Below, piece by piece: positions 22,426-33,169 of a DNA stretch of 64,000 nt. A program made the position numbers and the translations under genes. Source of the stretch: Chelonoidis abingdonii (lineage: Eukaryota; Chordata; Testudines; Testudinidae); assembly GCF_003597395.2 (NCBI RefSeq), contig NC_133770.1, positions 292,082,275-292,146,274 of the forward strand. The letters run 5' to 3'. Position 1 is the first letter of the stretch; every line of letters begins with the position of its first letter. Below the pieces are notes generated by a model. It worked only from the letters and a program-made list of their open reading frames with translations, had not been told where the DNA came from and did not search any database.

Positions 22426-22668
22426 AAATAATTCCCTTAGAAAAACCACCACTCTTAGAACACAAGAATGGCCCCAAAGGTCTAACTAACCCAGTATCCT
22501 GTCTTCCAACAGTGGCCAGTGCCAGGTGCCCCAGAGGGAATGAACAGAACAGTTAATTATCAAGTGATTCATCTCCTGTCGCTCATTCCCAGTTTCTGGC
22601 AAACAAAGGCTCGGGGCACCATCCCTGCCCATCCTGGCTAGATTTAAAAATTGTCAGTGATGGAGAAT

Positions 22669-23162
22669 TCACCATCTATCTTGGTAAATAACTCTCACTG
22701 TTAAAAATGCATGCCTTATTTTCAGTCTGAATTTGTCTAGCTTCACCTTCGAGCAACTGGAGCACATTATACTTTTCTCTGCTAGACTGAAGAGCCCGTT
22801 ACTGAATATTTGTTGCCTATGTAGATACTTAAAGACTGTAATCAAGTCCCCCTTTAGCCTTGTCTTTGGTAAACTAAATAGATTGAGCTCCTTGAGAATA
22901 ACAGTGTAAGGCATGTTTTCTAATTCTTCAGTTATTCTCATCGCTCCTCACTGAACCCTCTCCAATTTATCAATGTCCTTCTTGAATTGTGGACACCAGA
23001 ACTAGACACAGTATTCCAGCAGTAGTTGCACCATCACCAAATCTCTACTCCTCAAGATTCCCCTGTTCATGCTTCCCAGGATCAAATTAGTTTTGTTGGC
23101 CATAGCTTCAGATTAGGAGCTCATGTTTAGCTGATTATTCACGGTGATTCCCAAGTCTCTTT
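22669..23162 (-). pseudogene. CR1 reverse transcriptase, C-terminal part
   Basis: Translation shows ERDLGITVNNQLNMSS, then LEYCV*FWCPQFKKDIDKLE, ELENMPYTVILKELNLFSL and GDLITVFKYLHRQQIFSNG. The frame 22941-22669 is the open part. It continues the piece beyond the inserted MITE without loss of order. Confidence 0.8.
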
Positions 23163-23167
23163 CAGAG

Positions 23168-23459
23168 GGCAGGTCTTCACTACCCACTGGATCGGCAGAC
23201 AGTGATTGATCTATCGGGGGTTGATTTATCAGGTCAAATGCAGACACAATAAAATCGATCCCTGATTGCACTCCCCGTTGACTCTGGAACTCCAGCTTGT
23301 GAGAAGTGGAAGCGGAGTTGATGGGGGAGTGGGAGTGGTCGACTTGCTGCCATCTTCACAGCCAGGTAAGTTGACCTAAAATACACCGACTTCAGCTATG
23401 ACATTCATGTAGTTGAAGTTGCATATCTTAGGTCGACCCCCCCGCTAGTGTAGACCTGG
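23168..23459. mobile_element. MITE inserted in the CR1 reverse transcriptase
   Basis: The left end GGCAGGTCTTCACTA and right end (complement CCAGGTCTACACTAG) are inverted. CAGAG flanks both sides (23163-23167 and 23460-23464). CR1 coding resumes across the insertion (LESSDS before, ERDLG after), which proves insertion. A subterminal hairpin (CGACTTCAGCTATGACATTC against GTAGTTGAAGTTG) near 23388-23425 matches that of the element at 38370-38663. Confidence 0.85.
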
Positions 23460-24300
23460 CAGAGTCACTGCTTTCCAGGATCGAGTTCCTCTTCCTGTAA
23501 ATATGGCCTACATTACTTGTTCCTAGATGTATACATTTATAGTTAGCCATATTAAAATGCATATTGTTTGCTTGTGCCCAGTTTACAAAGTGATTCAGAT
23601 TGCTTTGTAGCAGTGACCGTTCTTCTTTCTTTACCACTCCCCCAATTTTTATGTCATTTACAAATTTTATCTGTGATGATTTTTGGTCTTCTTCCAGGTC
23701 ATGTGATAAAATGTTAAATTGTATAGGGTGTAGAACTGATCCCTGCGGGACCCCAGTGAAAACACACCTGATCAAAGATGATTTCCTGCTTATAATTACA
23801 GTTTGAGACCTACCAGTTAGCCAGTTTTCAATCCACCTAATATGTGCCATGTTAATTTTATATCATTCTAGATTTTAATCAAAATGTCATGTGGTACCAA
23901 GTCAAATGCCTTACAGAATTCTACGTAGATTGTGTTAACACTATTGCCTTTATCAGCCCAACTTGTAATCTCATTAAAAAATACCAAGTTAGACAGGAAC
24001 TATTTTTCAAAAATTTATGTTGATTTACATTAATTATATTATCCTCTTTTAATTCATATTAATCGAGTCTCATATCAGCCAGTCAATTATTTTGCCTAGG
24101 ATCGATGTCAGGCTGACAGGCCTGTAATTACCTGGGTCAATCCCATTTACCCATTTTAAAAATTGGTACATCAGCTTCCTTCTAGCCTTCTGGAACTTCC
24201 CCAATGGTCCAAAACTTATTGAAAATCAACATTAGCAATCCAGTGCGCTCTCAGCCAGCTCCGTTAAATCTCTGGGATGCAAGTTATCTGGAACTGCTCA
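23460..24300 (-). pseudogene. CR1 reverse transcriptase core
   Basis: The frame 23850-23428 gives WIENWLTGRSQTVII, TGVPQGSVLHPIQFNILSHD, KFVNDIKIGG (altered FADD active-site box) and MANYKCIHLGTSN. Its last residues run into the MITE. Upstream at about 24000-23870 the motif IYVEFCKAFDLVPHDI is the preceding reverse transcriptase block. The Asp-to-Asn change in the active-site box and the stops show loss of function. Confidence 0.85.
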
Positions 24301-24800
24301 TCTAAAAATGTTTAACTTTAGTAGCTTCTCTATATCATCCTCCAGAGATATTAGAGGAATGGAAAGAGTGTCACCACCACCATGTGAGGAAACTGAATCA
24401 TTTATTTTTTCTCCAAATGCAGAAGATAAATATTTCTTGAACACTTCTGCCTTTTCCGCATTATCATTGATAATCCTACCACTTCCATCTAGTAACAAAC
24501 CAATACAATCGGATTTTTTTTCCCTAATATATTTAAAAAGCTCCTTATTGTCCTCAAATCCACTGACCATAGATTTTGCCTTATGGCCCTCTGCCTCCCT
24601 TATCAATTTTCTACAGTTCCTATCTTCTGATTTATATTCATCACTATCAACTCCTCTTTCTTCCATTTGTTAGTTTTTTGGTTTTTTATTTTTTTTTTTG
24701 TTTTATAGTTGCTTTCACTTCCTCTGTAAACTGCTACAAACTTTTTTTAAACCAGTACAACCTTCTTCCTTGATTGTGGCTTTTTTGGCATCGAGTAAAG
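24298..24800 (-). pseudogene. CR1 ORF2 region upstream of the reverse transcriptase core
   Basis: The frame 24666-24298 contains DNKELFKYIREKKSDCIGLL, LDGSGRIINDNAEKAEVFKK and YLSSAFGEK, the typical CR1 linker between endonuclease and reverse transcriptase. Further upstream LLDAKKATIKEEG-like words persist to about 24800, where the Penelope-like element begins. Confidence 0.8.
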
Positions 24801-24802
24801 TG

Positions 24803-25521
24803 TTCTTAAATGGGGAAAAATTACCATGGGGAAATAGGTTTTATTTTGTGTAATGACCCATCCACTCCCCATCTTTATTCAAGCCTAATTTAATGGTGCC
24901 CCGTTTGCAAATTAATTCCAGTTTTGCACTCTCTCGTTGGAGAATGGTTTTGAAGTTTTTTTTGTTGAAGAATTGCGACTTTTAGGTCTGTAATTGAGCG
25001 AACAGGGAGGCTGAAGTGTTCTCCAACTGGTTTTTGAATGTTATAATTCTTGATGTCTGATTTGTGTCCATTTATTCTTTTGCATAGAGACTGTCCAGTT
25101 TGGCCAGTGTACATGGCAGAGGGGCATTGCTGGCACATGATGGCATATATCACACATATCATATCGTATTGGTAGATGTGCAGGTAAAGACTATTTCCCC
25201 ATGCTAATTTTTCCCCTACTGTTACTCACAGTTTCTTGTCAACTGTTTGAAATGGGCCATCCTGATTATCACTTCAAAAGTTTTTTTTCCTCCTGCTGCT
25301 AATAGCCCATCTTAACTGATTAGTCTTGTTAGAGTTGGTACGGCAACACCAATTTTTTCACGTTCTCTGTGTATATATATCTTCCTACTATATTTTCCAC
25401 TGCATGCATCTGATGAAGTGGGTTTTAGTCCACGAAAGCTTATGTCCATATAAATTTGTTAGTCTCTAAGGTGCCACAAGTACTTCTCATTCTTTTTGCT
25501 AAGATGGCTACCACTATGAAA
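24803..25521 (+). mobile_element. Penelope-like element with inverted 5' part, inserted in CR1
   Basis: The left half (about 24803-25187) is a minus-strand endonuclease region. The right half (about 25188-25521) is the plus-strand 3' tail with the terminal motif CATCTGATGAAGTGGG...CACGAAAGCTTATG. Both halves contain the same stretch CTATTTCCCCATG.TAATTTTTCCCC, so they meet at the same element position in opposite directions. This is a 5' inversion, as produced by twin priming. The flanking CR1 endonuclease and linker pieces show that the insertion is younger than the CR1. Confidence 0.8.
24890..25187 (-). pseudogene. Penelope GIY-YIG endonuclease fragment
   Basis: The frame reads VIYAIMCQQCPSAMYTGQTG, then QSLCKRINGHKSDIKNYNIQ and PVGEHFSLP. 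VIY and YTG stand for the GIY and YIG strands. The Arg of KRI, the GH pair and the Glu of GEHF fit catalytic or conserved positions of the Penelope-type GIY-YIG domain. The frame is lost after KLQNHS. Confidence 0.8.
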
Positions 25522-25524
25522 TCT

Positions 25525-26000
25525 AATAAAGAATTCACTCATGTTGGATGCAACACTTTTTGAGTTAGGAAATTATCATCTATACTGTTTAGAAATTCAA
25601 AGGATGTTGTAGTAGCACTGGTAGCATGAGACTACCAGAATATGTCACTGAAACTGAAGAACCCCATAATCACGTAGTTTTTCCCCCTACACATTATAGA
25701 TAGTTGCGTAAGGAGGCAGTCAGTTTCTTCCCTACATTGATTTGGTGGTCCGTAACAGACACCAACTAATCTTGTGCTTTTATCTGACAGCATATTGATC
25801 CATAAGTATTCAAGATCATTTTTTTCCAAATCATCAGTGACCCCAAAAGAGGTAATGCCATTTTTGACAGAATGCCAGTCCTCCTCTCTTTTGGCCCGTT
25901 CAATCCTTCTACCAATTGCATAGCAGTGTAATCCACACAGCATTGTAGAAAACTATATTCCCTTCTCTGTGCAATAGACGGCATCAAAATTGGCCTGGAG
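25525..26000 (-). pseudogene. CR1 endonuclease domain fragment
   Basis: WINMLSDKSTRLVGVCYGPP, then REETDCLLTQLSIMCRGKN and YVIMGFFSFSDIFW follow the CR1 APE-type endonuclease pattern (VGVCYRPPNQ, VLVGDFNFPDI), with the catalytic GDFN reading GFFS. FEFLNSIDDNFLTQ follows down to the Penelope junction. Confidence 0.8.
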
Positions 26001-26269
26001 CTAGGTCTTTGTCAAACACCACACAGTATCAATGGCGTGGCTGATGATGTCTGAGAGCAACTAATTTCAAAACTTCATATTTGACTGCTCATGGTTGGGG
26101 CTAGAAGTCACAAAATATGTCTTGTTCTAGAAGAGACTGGCTAGATCCAAACATTTGCACTCCTACATTGCTATTTAGTAACAAAATATTGTCCTTTGAA
26201 GACAATATAGCTTTTGTTCAGATGAGGCCTTTCAAGTTTTATGTGTAAAAATTTCATCATCTTACATAA

Positions 26270-26705
26270 GAATGTCTGTACTGGGTCAGACCAAAGGTCC
26301 ATCTAGCCCAGTATCCTGTCTGCCAACAGTGGCCAATGCCAGGTGCCCCAGAAGTAGTGAACTTAACAGGTAATGATCAAGTGATCTCTCTCCTGCCATT
26401 CATATCCACCCTCTGACAAACAGAGTCTAGGGACACCATTCCTTACCCATTGTGGTTAATAGCCATTAACGGACTTAACCTCCATGAATTTATCCAGTTC
26501 TCTTTTAAACGCTGTTATAGTCCTAGCCTTCACAACCTCCTCAGGCAAGGAGTTCCACAGGTTGACTGTGTGCTGCGTGAAGAACTTCCTTTCAGTTGTT
26601 TTAAACCTGCTGCCCATTAATTTCATTTGGTGGCCCCTAAGTCTTTTATTATGGGAATAAGTAAATAACTTTTCCTTATCTACTTTCTCCAACAAATCTT
26701 ATTCA
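26270..26705 (-). mobile_element. CR1-like LINE 3' fragment
   Basis: The open frame 26695-26456 contains EKLFTYSHNKRLRGHQMKLM, KFFTQHTVNLWNSLPEEVVK and TITAFKRELDKFME, the C-terminal end of ORF2. The 3' end is the complement of GTACTGGGTCAGACCAAAGG then TCCATCTAGCCCAGTATCCT. The same tail occurs at 30170-30470 and 22456-22600. Confidence 0.85.
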
Positions 26706-28290
26706 ACAAATATTCTGAGTCATCTTATTTTGCTGCGTTTGTATGCCTGTCAGCCCTAAATAGCTAAAATCACTCTGGGAAACTATGCTGAAGCCCTTCT
26801 GGCTCCTTCGTCATGCAAAGAACTCTAAAGTTATTGATTGCAGAACTTTAGTGGTAGGAGCCAGAAAGAACAAGATGTGACATCGAGATCTCCAGGGGAG
26901 CTTGAGAATTGGCAATTACCAGGAACTTCTTTTTATTTATCAGCTGAGCCAATGTAATCTGGAAATCACCAAGATGCAAATATGAAAATCCATATGCCAT
27001 TTCTTACATTGTCACATTTTTCATGGTACAACCACCACACAGTCATACTATTTGAACATTTAAGTAAAATCATGTTTAAAATATCTTCCACAATAAAATA
27101 TTCATGGCAGAAATAATGGAAACCACTTAGTCACAGTGATTTATGAGGAAAGAAGGGAAAGTTACTATCTGTTACTTGCCTCTCTAAATGTTCAAAAATT
27201 TCCCAAGGAAAATATTCGCTTTCTCCTCTCTATTTTTTTTTGTTTTGTGGCTTGAATTTTCATTTGCCAAATATATTAAGACATGGTATTATACCTCAGT
27301 GTGCCACTTCAAGAGCATTATATAGCTTTGCCCTCTAAGAATTTCACAAATAAATCACAGCTTTCTCACCATCCCTTATAGTAATGCTCTCCTTTGGAGC
27401 TGAGATACAGTACATGCTGGTGTTCAGTGATACCAAGAGCTGCTTTTTTTCCCCCAAATTACACAGTTCTATTGAAAAATGCTTGTAGAAAAGAACAATA
27501 ACCTAAATGAGAAGAATTGCTTTAAAGTATTTTCTCTATAGGATCATGAAAGTAAATGCAACTGCATCTGATACTTTAAGGAACAACAGTGGTGTACCCT
27601 AATATTATGATTAACACACACATTTGAAAAAATGTGATTCACCAGCAGTTGTAACACAAGACGTTTTCCAGTTCTTTTTCCATGTGTTTAAAAATTGCAA
27701 ATATACATTAAAACAGAGGTAGGGGTATGTGTGTGTCATCTTTGCAGCATAAGAAGGATCTAGGAGCTGTGGGAAATGAGAAGCAAAAGAATACAAACTG
27801 AAGATATTGTGTTCATGGTATGTCTTGAACATGGTATGTCTTAAAATTTTCAATAATTTATGTTGACTAGACCTTTGAGACATTCTTTTATATTCATTGT
27901 ATATGTTAAAAACCATAAGGTTGTGACATCCAATTTCCAATACATTTATGGCAAGAAAGCACTGTTTTAAAAAAAATCTAACACAATGAGACTGCCTGGA
28001 GATCTCAGTTCACATTCTCAGCTTGATCCCCAGGTAGGCACAGGCTAGGAACAGTCTGAAGAGAGCTCTCAGCTGCTGAGAGATATCAGCTCTAAAATGA
28101 TCTTCTCCAGCCTATCCAGGATTGGTACTGACAGGTTCTAGCAACAGCTGCATTTAGCCCTTATCAAGAGAAATGGGTCACCCATCAGAGTATTTAAGAG
28201 GGTGACAGACCCAGACATTCACCCAAAACCATATAATAGTCCTTTCAGTTCTATAACACTTTTCATTCAATGGCCTGAATGATTTGCACT
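26706..28290. other. No gene recognised
   Basis: AT-rich sequence. The 109-codon minus frame at 27611-27940 has no motif. Confidence 0.5.
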
Positions 28291-28299
28291 TTTAACCCA

Positions 28300-28660
28300 T
28301 CTTCCCAACATCCCTGTGATTCAGTATCATCATTACTGGATCAAATGCTACTTGCCTTACTCACATGAGTAATCCTACAATTAATATAAATCCAATTACT
28401 TACATGAGTAAGACCAGCACAAAAGTGATCCCCTTAACTGAGGATGTTACACAGGTGACTAAAATGAGGTACAGATAAATTAAAGCCTTGATTTTCAGAT
28501 GTCCTCAGCTTCTGCAGATCCCACTTCTTCAAACAGAGATGCAAGTAGTCAGTAATTCTAAAAGTACAGCTCTTGAGTTGTCCAAAGTCACATTTTTACT
28601 GCGTTGGAGAGTCAGGAATAGAACCCACACCTATATTCCCCATCCTTATAGGTGAGTGCC
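28300..28660 (-). mobile_element. MIR-like relic interrupted by a short palindromic repeat
   Basis: The words AATGAGGTACAGATAAATTA and AGTCACATTTTTACTGCG...GAATAGAACCC resemble a minus-strand MIR. Between about 28335 and 28430 a palindrome-like block (TTACTCACATGAGTAATCC ... TTACTTACATGAGTAAGACC) lies within it. Confidence 0.45.
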
Positions 28661-29850
28661 AACTCTGATACAAATTAAAATTGCTTTCTGTTTAAAGGTC
28701 AACTAATCTAAGTGTTCTAAAATCCACAGGATTACTCAGATTGTCTTGAAATCTGATATGCCTTATGAAGCTGTAGGGTAGAGCTAGTGGTCCATATTTG
28801 GGGTCACTTCAGCAAGACATTCCTGAGATACAGCTCCCCAAAAAGGACAGCTTTTAACAAATTCAATTAATTCTTTTTTGTCCACATTTGGGCCTCAAAC
28901 TATGGCTCTGATTCTTCCTAAACTGATCTCAGTCAGGGCAGAGATGTCTGAGTCCCTTTCTCTGTCTCCCCATGTGAACTGGCATCCGTGGGAAACCTGA
29001 CCTTCTGGGGTGGACTGAACCCCTTCTCTTTGCCTCCCTTCCTTCCATGTAAAGGAAGGGTCCTGCTTCTCTAGGTGTGGAACCAAGAACAGGCATGCCT
29101 GGTGCACACATCAAGGACAGTGTCAGGAGCTGAGAAATAGGCATGCTTGGTGCACAGCACAGGCTGACAAGCACTGATGCTAGCTGGGTGGGGGATGAGA
29201 ACACCTACTGAGATAAATGGAGCAGTTCACATATTTCACAACTATTGTTACAGGCAACATTTATCTCTCTAAGTGTTTTCATTCAGCTAAGAACACCTCC
29301 CCAAGATGAATGGACCACTTCACACCTCTCTGAGCGCCCTATACTGCAGATGAATCTGTAGACACCCTTTCTCCAACACTAGGCCCAGGTTTGGGGTAAG
29401 GTGTCTCCACCTCCACTCTCCTGCCCCTTTCTGCTTCAAGCTGTGATATCCAGCTCCTCCCAGCCCCATCACTTTTGTACTTCCCCATAGTCTCTCCAAG
29501 TTTGAGGACTGAAGTAGCAAGGAGGAGGGTAGAGCTAGTGTTTGTGGTGGGGGAGACTGAAAGCAGCAGCAGGGATGTGTGGTGGCAGGCTGGGAGAAGT
29601 CGTGGGAGCTTGGAGCGATGGGAATAATGGAGGAAATGTTGGAACAGTGGCAAGAAAGTGAGCAATACGAGAGATCGGAGCACAGACGTGTTGGAACAGT
29701 GTAGGGAAGATGTGGGGAGGAAAGGGGGTGTCAGCTATGTGCAGTAGGGGATGCTGGAGAGCTTAAGTTTCATCCCCTTCTCAAGCCCCTACATCTATCT
29801 CAGTAAATGGTAGGTACTTATCTGGCCCTCATCAGCATAATATCTGAGTG
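28661..29850. other. No gene recognised
   Basis: Overlapping short frames on the minus strand at 28895-29683 have low-complexity Ser- and Leu-rich composition and no domains. Confidence 0.5.
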
Positions 29851-29854
29851 TCTC

Positions 29855-30045
29855 ACAGTCTAATGTATTTATCCTCAAAACACCACAGTGAGGTACTATT
29901 ATTAGCCCCATTTTACAGCTTGAAAAAATGAGACATAGACAGACTAAAAGACTTACTTGAGGTCACACAGGAAATCTGCAGCGGAGCAAGTAATTGAACC
30001 CAGGTCTCCCAAATACCAAGCCCTAACCACTGGACAATTGTTACT
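29855..30045 (-). mobile_element. MIR SINE, well preserved
   Basis: The plus strand reads CCCCATTTTACAGCTTGAAA, GACTTACTTGAGGTCACACA and ATTGAACCCAGGTCTCCCAA, then CCCTAACCACTGGAC. This is the complement of a MIR: tRNA-like head, core, then 3' part. Confidence 0.85.
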
Positions 30046-30169
30046 TTCATGCCTCCTCATCCAATATCTGTCCCGCTTTTCAGAAAATGTTGTCACTGAG
30101 TCCTTGCTAGTCTCTGCACTGTTCCCCTCTCCAGCCCTTCAATCTGCAAGTCCCTTGCTGATGCCTAAG

Positions 30170-30470
30170 AATATAAGAATGGCCACACTGGGTCAGACCA
30201 AAGGTCCATCCAGCCCAGTATCCTGTCTACCAACAGTGGCCAGTGCCAAGTGTCCCAGAGGGAGTGAACCTAACAGGTAATGATCAAATGATCTCTCTCT
30301 TGCCATCCATCTCCACCCTCTGACAAACAGAGTCTAGAGACACCATTCCTTACCCATCCTGGCTAATAGCCATTAATGGACTTAACTTCCATGAATTTAT
30401 CTAGTTCTCTTTTAAACGCTGTTATAGTCCTAGCCTTCAAAACCTCATCAGGAAAGGAGTTCCACAGGTT
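30170..30470 (-). mobile_element. CR1-like LINE 3' fragment
   Basis: GAATGGCCACACTGGGTCAG, then CAAAGGTCCATCCAGCCCAG and TTCCATGAATTTATCTAGTT match the copy at 26270-26705 in the same orientation. Confidence 0.85.
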
Positions 30471-30750
30471 GCCTGCCTCTCTGTGGGGAGGATGCCTGAA
30501 GGAGGAAAACCAAGTTGTGCTGGAAAGACAGGCAGGAGACAAGGAGATGATGCAGGAGCAGTGAAGTTACCAACAGGCAGACAGTGCGTTGTGTGACTGG
30601 GGTAATTACTGTGAAGGAGCCAGAGGCAGTAGAACAGGACAGCTAGTTTGAGTTACATCAGGGCGCTAAGATTTTTTTTAAACAAGGAAATTCAATGCCA
30701 AAAATCTTAGTTAATGCAGAGTTAAATTTGCCCAGTTGTGCAATCATGGC

Positions 30751-31037
30751 CAGGGCTTAAATTCTTATAGATTATTTCCTGGAGGCTCCCACCTCAGCCC
30801 CATTTGGGGCTCCTGGCTTCAGTTGCAGCGGAGTTTTGGGACTTTAGCCCCTCAGGAGAGGAGCCTCAGGGCTTCAGCACCATGAGGTGCTCCAGGGCTC
30901 GGGTTTCAGGGCTCCGGGCTTCAGCCACAGGGCTCTGTAAACCCACTGAAACTGGCTTGCAGTCCCCTCTCCTTCCAGTGGTTTGAAAATATTTACCAAA
31001 GTTCTGCTCCAGACAGCTCTGGCTATATTTAAGCCCT
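30751..31037. mobile_element. hAT-like non-autonomous element with GC-rich internal repeats
   Basis: The left end CAGGGCTTAAATTC is mirrored by ATATTTAAGCCCT on the right. Internally GGGCTTCAG-like words recur in a GC-rich core (GGCTTCAGTTGC, GGGCTTCAGCACC, CCGGGCTTCAGCC). No convincing 8-bp duplication was found. The general design matches the element at 32640-33161. Confidence 0.55.
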
Positions 31038-31189
31038 CGTGGTGCCCCTTCAGAATGTGGAAGAGCTAAACTTACAACTCAGAAAACAAAAACAAAAACA
31101 AAAAAACCCACTCCCCAACAAAGTCAAGATGCACCTCACCCCCTACAATGCAGCCTTAACTCTGCCAGCTGGGAGCTGGCAATAGCTAC

Positions 31190-31430
31190 TGGAAATAGGT
31201 CAGTAAGGGTGCTGCAAAGCTTACTAAACTGCCAAGGGAAGTAGTGGATTCTCCATCTCTTAAGGTCTTGAGTTCAAGGCTAGAAGCCTTTCTGGAAGAT
31301 GCTTTAATCAAACACAAGGTGTTAGGTCCAGTAGAACACTAACTAAGTGAAATTCTCCGGCCTGTGTTATACAGGAGGTCAGCCTAGATGATCTAATGGT
31401 CTCTTCCATCCCTAACATCTATAATAAGCA
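31190..31430 (+). mobile_element. CR1-family LINE 3' fragment
   Basis: LPREVVDSPSLKVLSSRLEA-like coding is readable with one base change, then the tail GGCCTGTGTTATACAGGAGG and TCAGCCTAGATGATCTAATG. This is the tail type also seen at 22330-22425. Confidence 0.75.
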
Positions 31431-32631
31431 GATATGAGGAAGGACTAAGACTGTACTATTGTTTGTGTTGTGATTCAGAGATTTGGATTCCACCATTTTT
31501 CTCTGTGCATTCCGACTGCATTTACTGTGTTACATGTGCATTGAATGGTGGAGGAATTAGTTGGAGCAGGGTGATTGTAACCAGGAGAGAGATGCAGGCA
31601 TACCTGGAGGAATCAAGTATGCCTCACTTCAGCACTGAATTTTGTAGGATGTGTCATTTGAGGTTTTCTTGCAATCTGATAGCACACATGACAATTGTCT
31701 CTAGGGCCTATTGAGGGGTAAATGAAGGCTACATCCCAGAAGGAATCCTGAGGATAAGGTTGAAGGGTAGTTACATTTTGACATTTTACAAGTCTGTGTG
31801 AAGTAGGCTCAGTACAGGCCAAAAATAGGTAGCTCCTGTTTGCTACACCTGACGTAAATCAGAGTTTTGTCTTAGCAAGAAAAAGTACTAACATTTAACC
31901 TACGGTACTCCTGTGCTCTATTCCCAAGGTGTCTTGCAGCACTGGAGAGAGCAGAGTGCTAGTCTGTGTGTTATTGTGTTGGGGCATCGCTCAAAGAAGG
32001 CAGTGTTAAGGTTGCACTGTGGGATGACATGTATCTTAGTTTTGTATTTCCTGGTTTTCAGACGTTAAAATTTGTGCTACTTTAGCTCTTCATTTCCTGG
32101 TTTTTAGAGGTTTAAGTTTAGCCACTCTCCATGTTCTCAAAGGCTCCATGGTATCACTGCAACTTTAACTCTGTGATAAAGTTTTGGGGCATTTAACATA
32201 ATAGTACTAATATATTAATCGAGGTAATATAAAAGTTGATGGTCAGTAGATCTTTATGAAAGAAAGAATATAGAGCTGTAAATACAAAATCTTCAACTGA
32301 TTTCTAATTAGTATATAACAAGTATTCCACTCACACACTCTCTAGCCTTTCAAACTAATTTTGTAAGATGTCTGAACTCCACATAACCCTTTTTAAGTGT
32401 ACTCACATAAGAATATCATACTTAGGCTTGGCAGAATTTGATTTTTATTTTTCTATAATTTTGATGGACAATACTGATGATCGTTTTAAGAAAGCTTTTT
32501 CTACTTTTATCTATTTAAATTTTCACATTTGTGGAAAATTATTGGGAGGGTGTGTCAGACTATGGGGGAGAGAGGAAGCCATACAATAATTATTTAATGA
32601 CAGTAGACCCTGAAATTCAAAAAGTTAAAGC
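31431..32631. other. No gene recognised
   Basis: No supported feature. Confidence 0.5.
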
Positions 32632-32639
32632 TTTATAAT

Positions 32640-33161
32640 CAGGGTCAGCTCCAGGCACCAATTGACCAAGCACCTGCTTGAGGCAGTACCTTGTAAGGGG
32701 CGGCCAAACTTCAAGTGGCAGGGCGGCACTCAGGGTTTGGGGTTTTTTTGGTTTGGTGGGGCGGCGTTCGAGGGTTTTTTTGTTTGTTTGTTTGTTTCGG
32801 CCAGGCAGCACTCGTGGGTTGTTTGTTTCGGCGGTGCGGTGCAGAGCTCGGTTGTAGGTTGTTTTGGAGGGGCAGGGCGCTCCTGGGGGGGATTGTTTTG
32901 GCTGGGCAGGGCGGTGCTCGGGGCGGTGTTTTGGCACGGCAGGGTGGCGCTCGAGGGGGGGTTGTTACAGCGCAGCAGTGCAGCGCTTGACGAGGGTTGT
33001 TACAGTGCGGCAGCGCGGCGCTCGAGGGGGGTTGTTTTGGTGGGGTTGCTTCAGCAGGGCAGGGCAGCACTCGGGGGGGGGTGTTACGGCGGAGTGGTGC
33101 CTTATTTAAAAAAAATTTTTTTTTTTTGCTTGGGGTGGCAAAAAAGTTAGAGCCGGCCCTG
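32640..33161. mobile_element. hAT-like non-autonomous element with GC-rich minisatellite core
   Basis: The left end CAGGGTCAGCTC and the complement of the right end, CAGGGCCGGCTC, match at 10 of 12 positions. They are flanked by an 8-bp target duplication with one mismatch, TTTATAAT (32632-32639) and TTTATAAC (33162-33169), as expected for hAT transposons. The core consists of about ten diverged units of roughly 33-40 bases with the theme GGGCAGGGCGGCGCTCG then a G run and GTTGTTTTGG. Long open frames on both strands (up to 162 codons) come only from this repeat. Confidence 0.85.
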
Positions 33162-33169
33162 TTTATAAC

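Larger units (their letters stand above)
22456..26000 (-). mobile_element. CR1-like LINE, long copy, split by a MITE and a Penelope-like element
   Basis: The minus strand carries ORF2 in order. Endonuclease: 25943-25525, with STRLVGVCYGPPNQ and VIMGFFSFSDIFW. Spacer and N-terminal reverse transcriptase region: about 24800-24298. Reverse transcriptase core: about 24000-23462, with SWADKGNSVNTIYVEFCKAF and FTGVPQGSVL. C-terminal part: 23162-22669. The tail ends near 22456 with the GGCCAGTGCCAGGTGCC-type signature. Stops and frameshifts are present, and the FADD box reads FVND, so it is dead. It is the oldest layer here: two later elements lie inside it. ORF1 was not found. Confidence 0.85.

Noticed and set aside
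24308..24673. A 121-codon plus-strand frame rich in Ser, Leu and Phe
   Set aside because: It is the antisense shadow of the CR1 ORF2 frame on the minus strand.
28895..29683. Possible coding exons on the minus strand
   Set aside because: Four overlapping frames have low-complexity composition, no shared splice logic and no recognisable domain.
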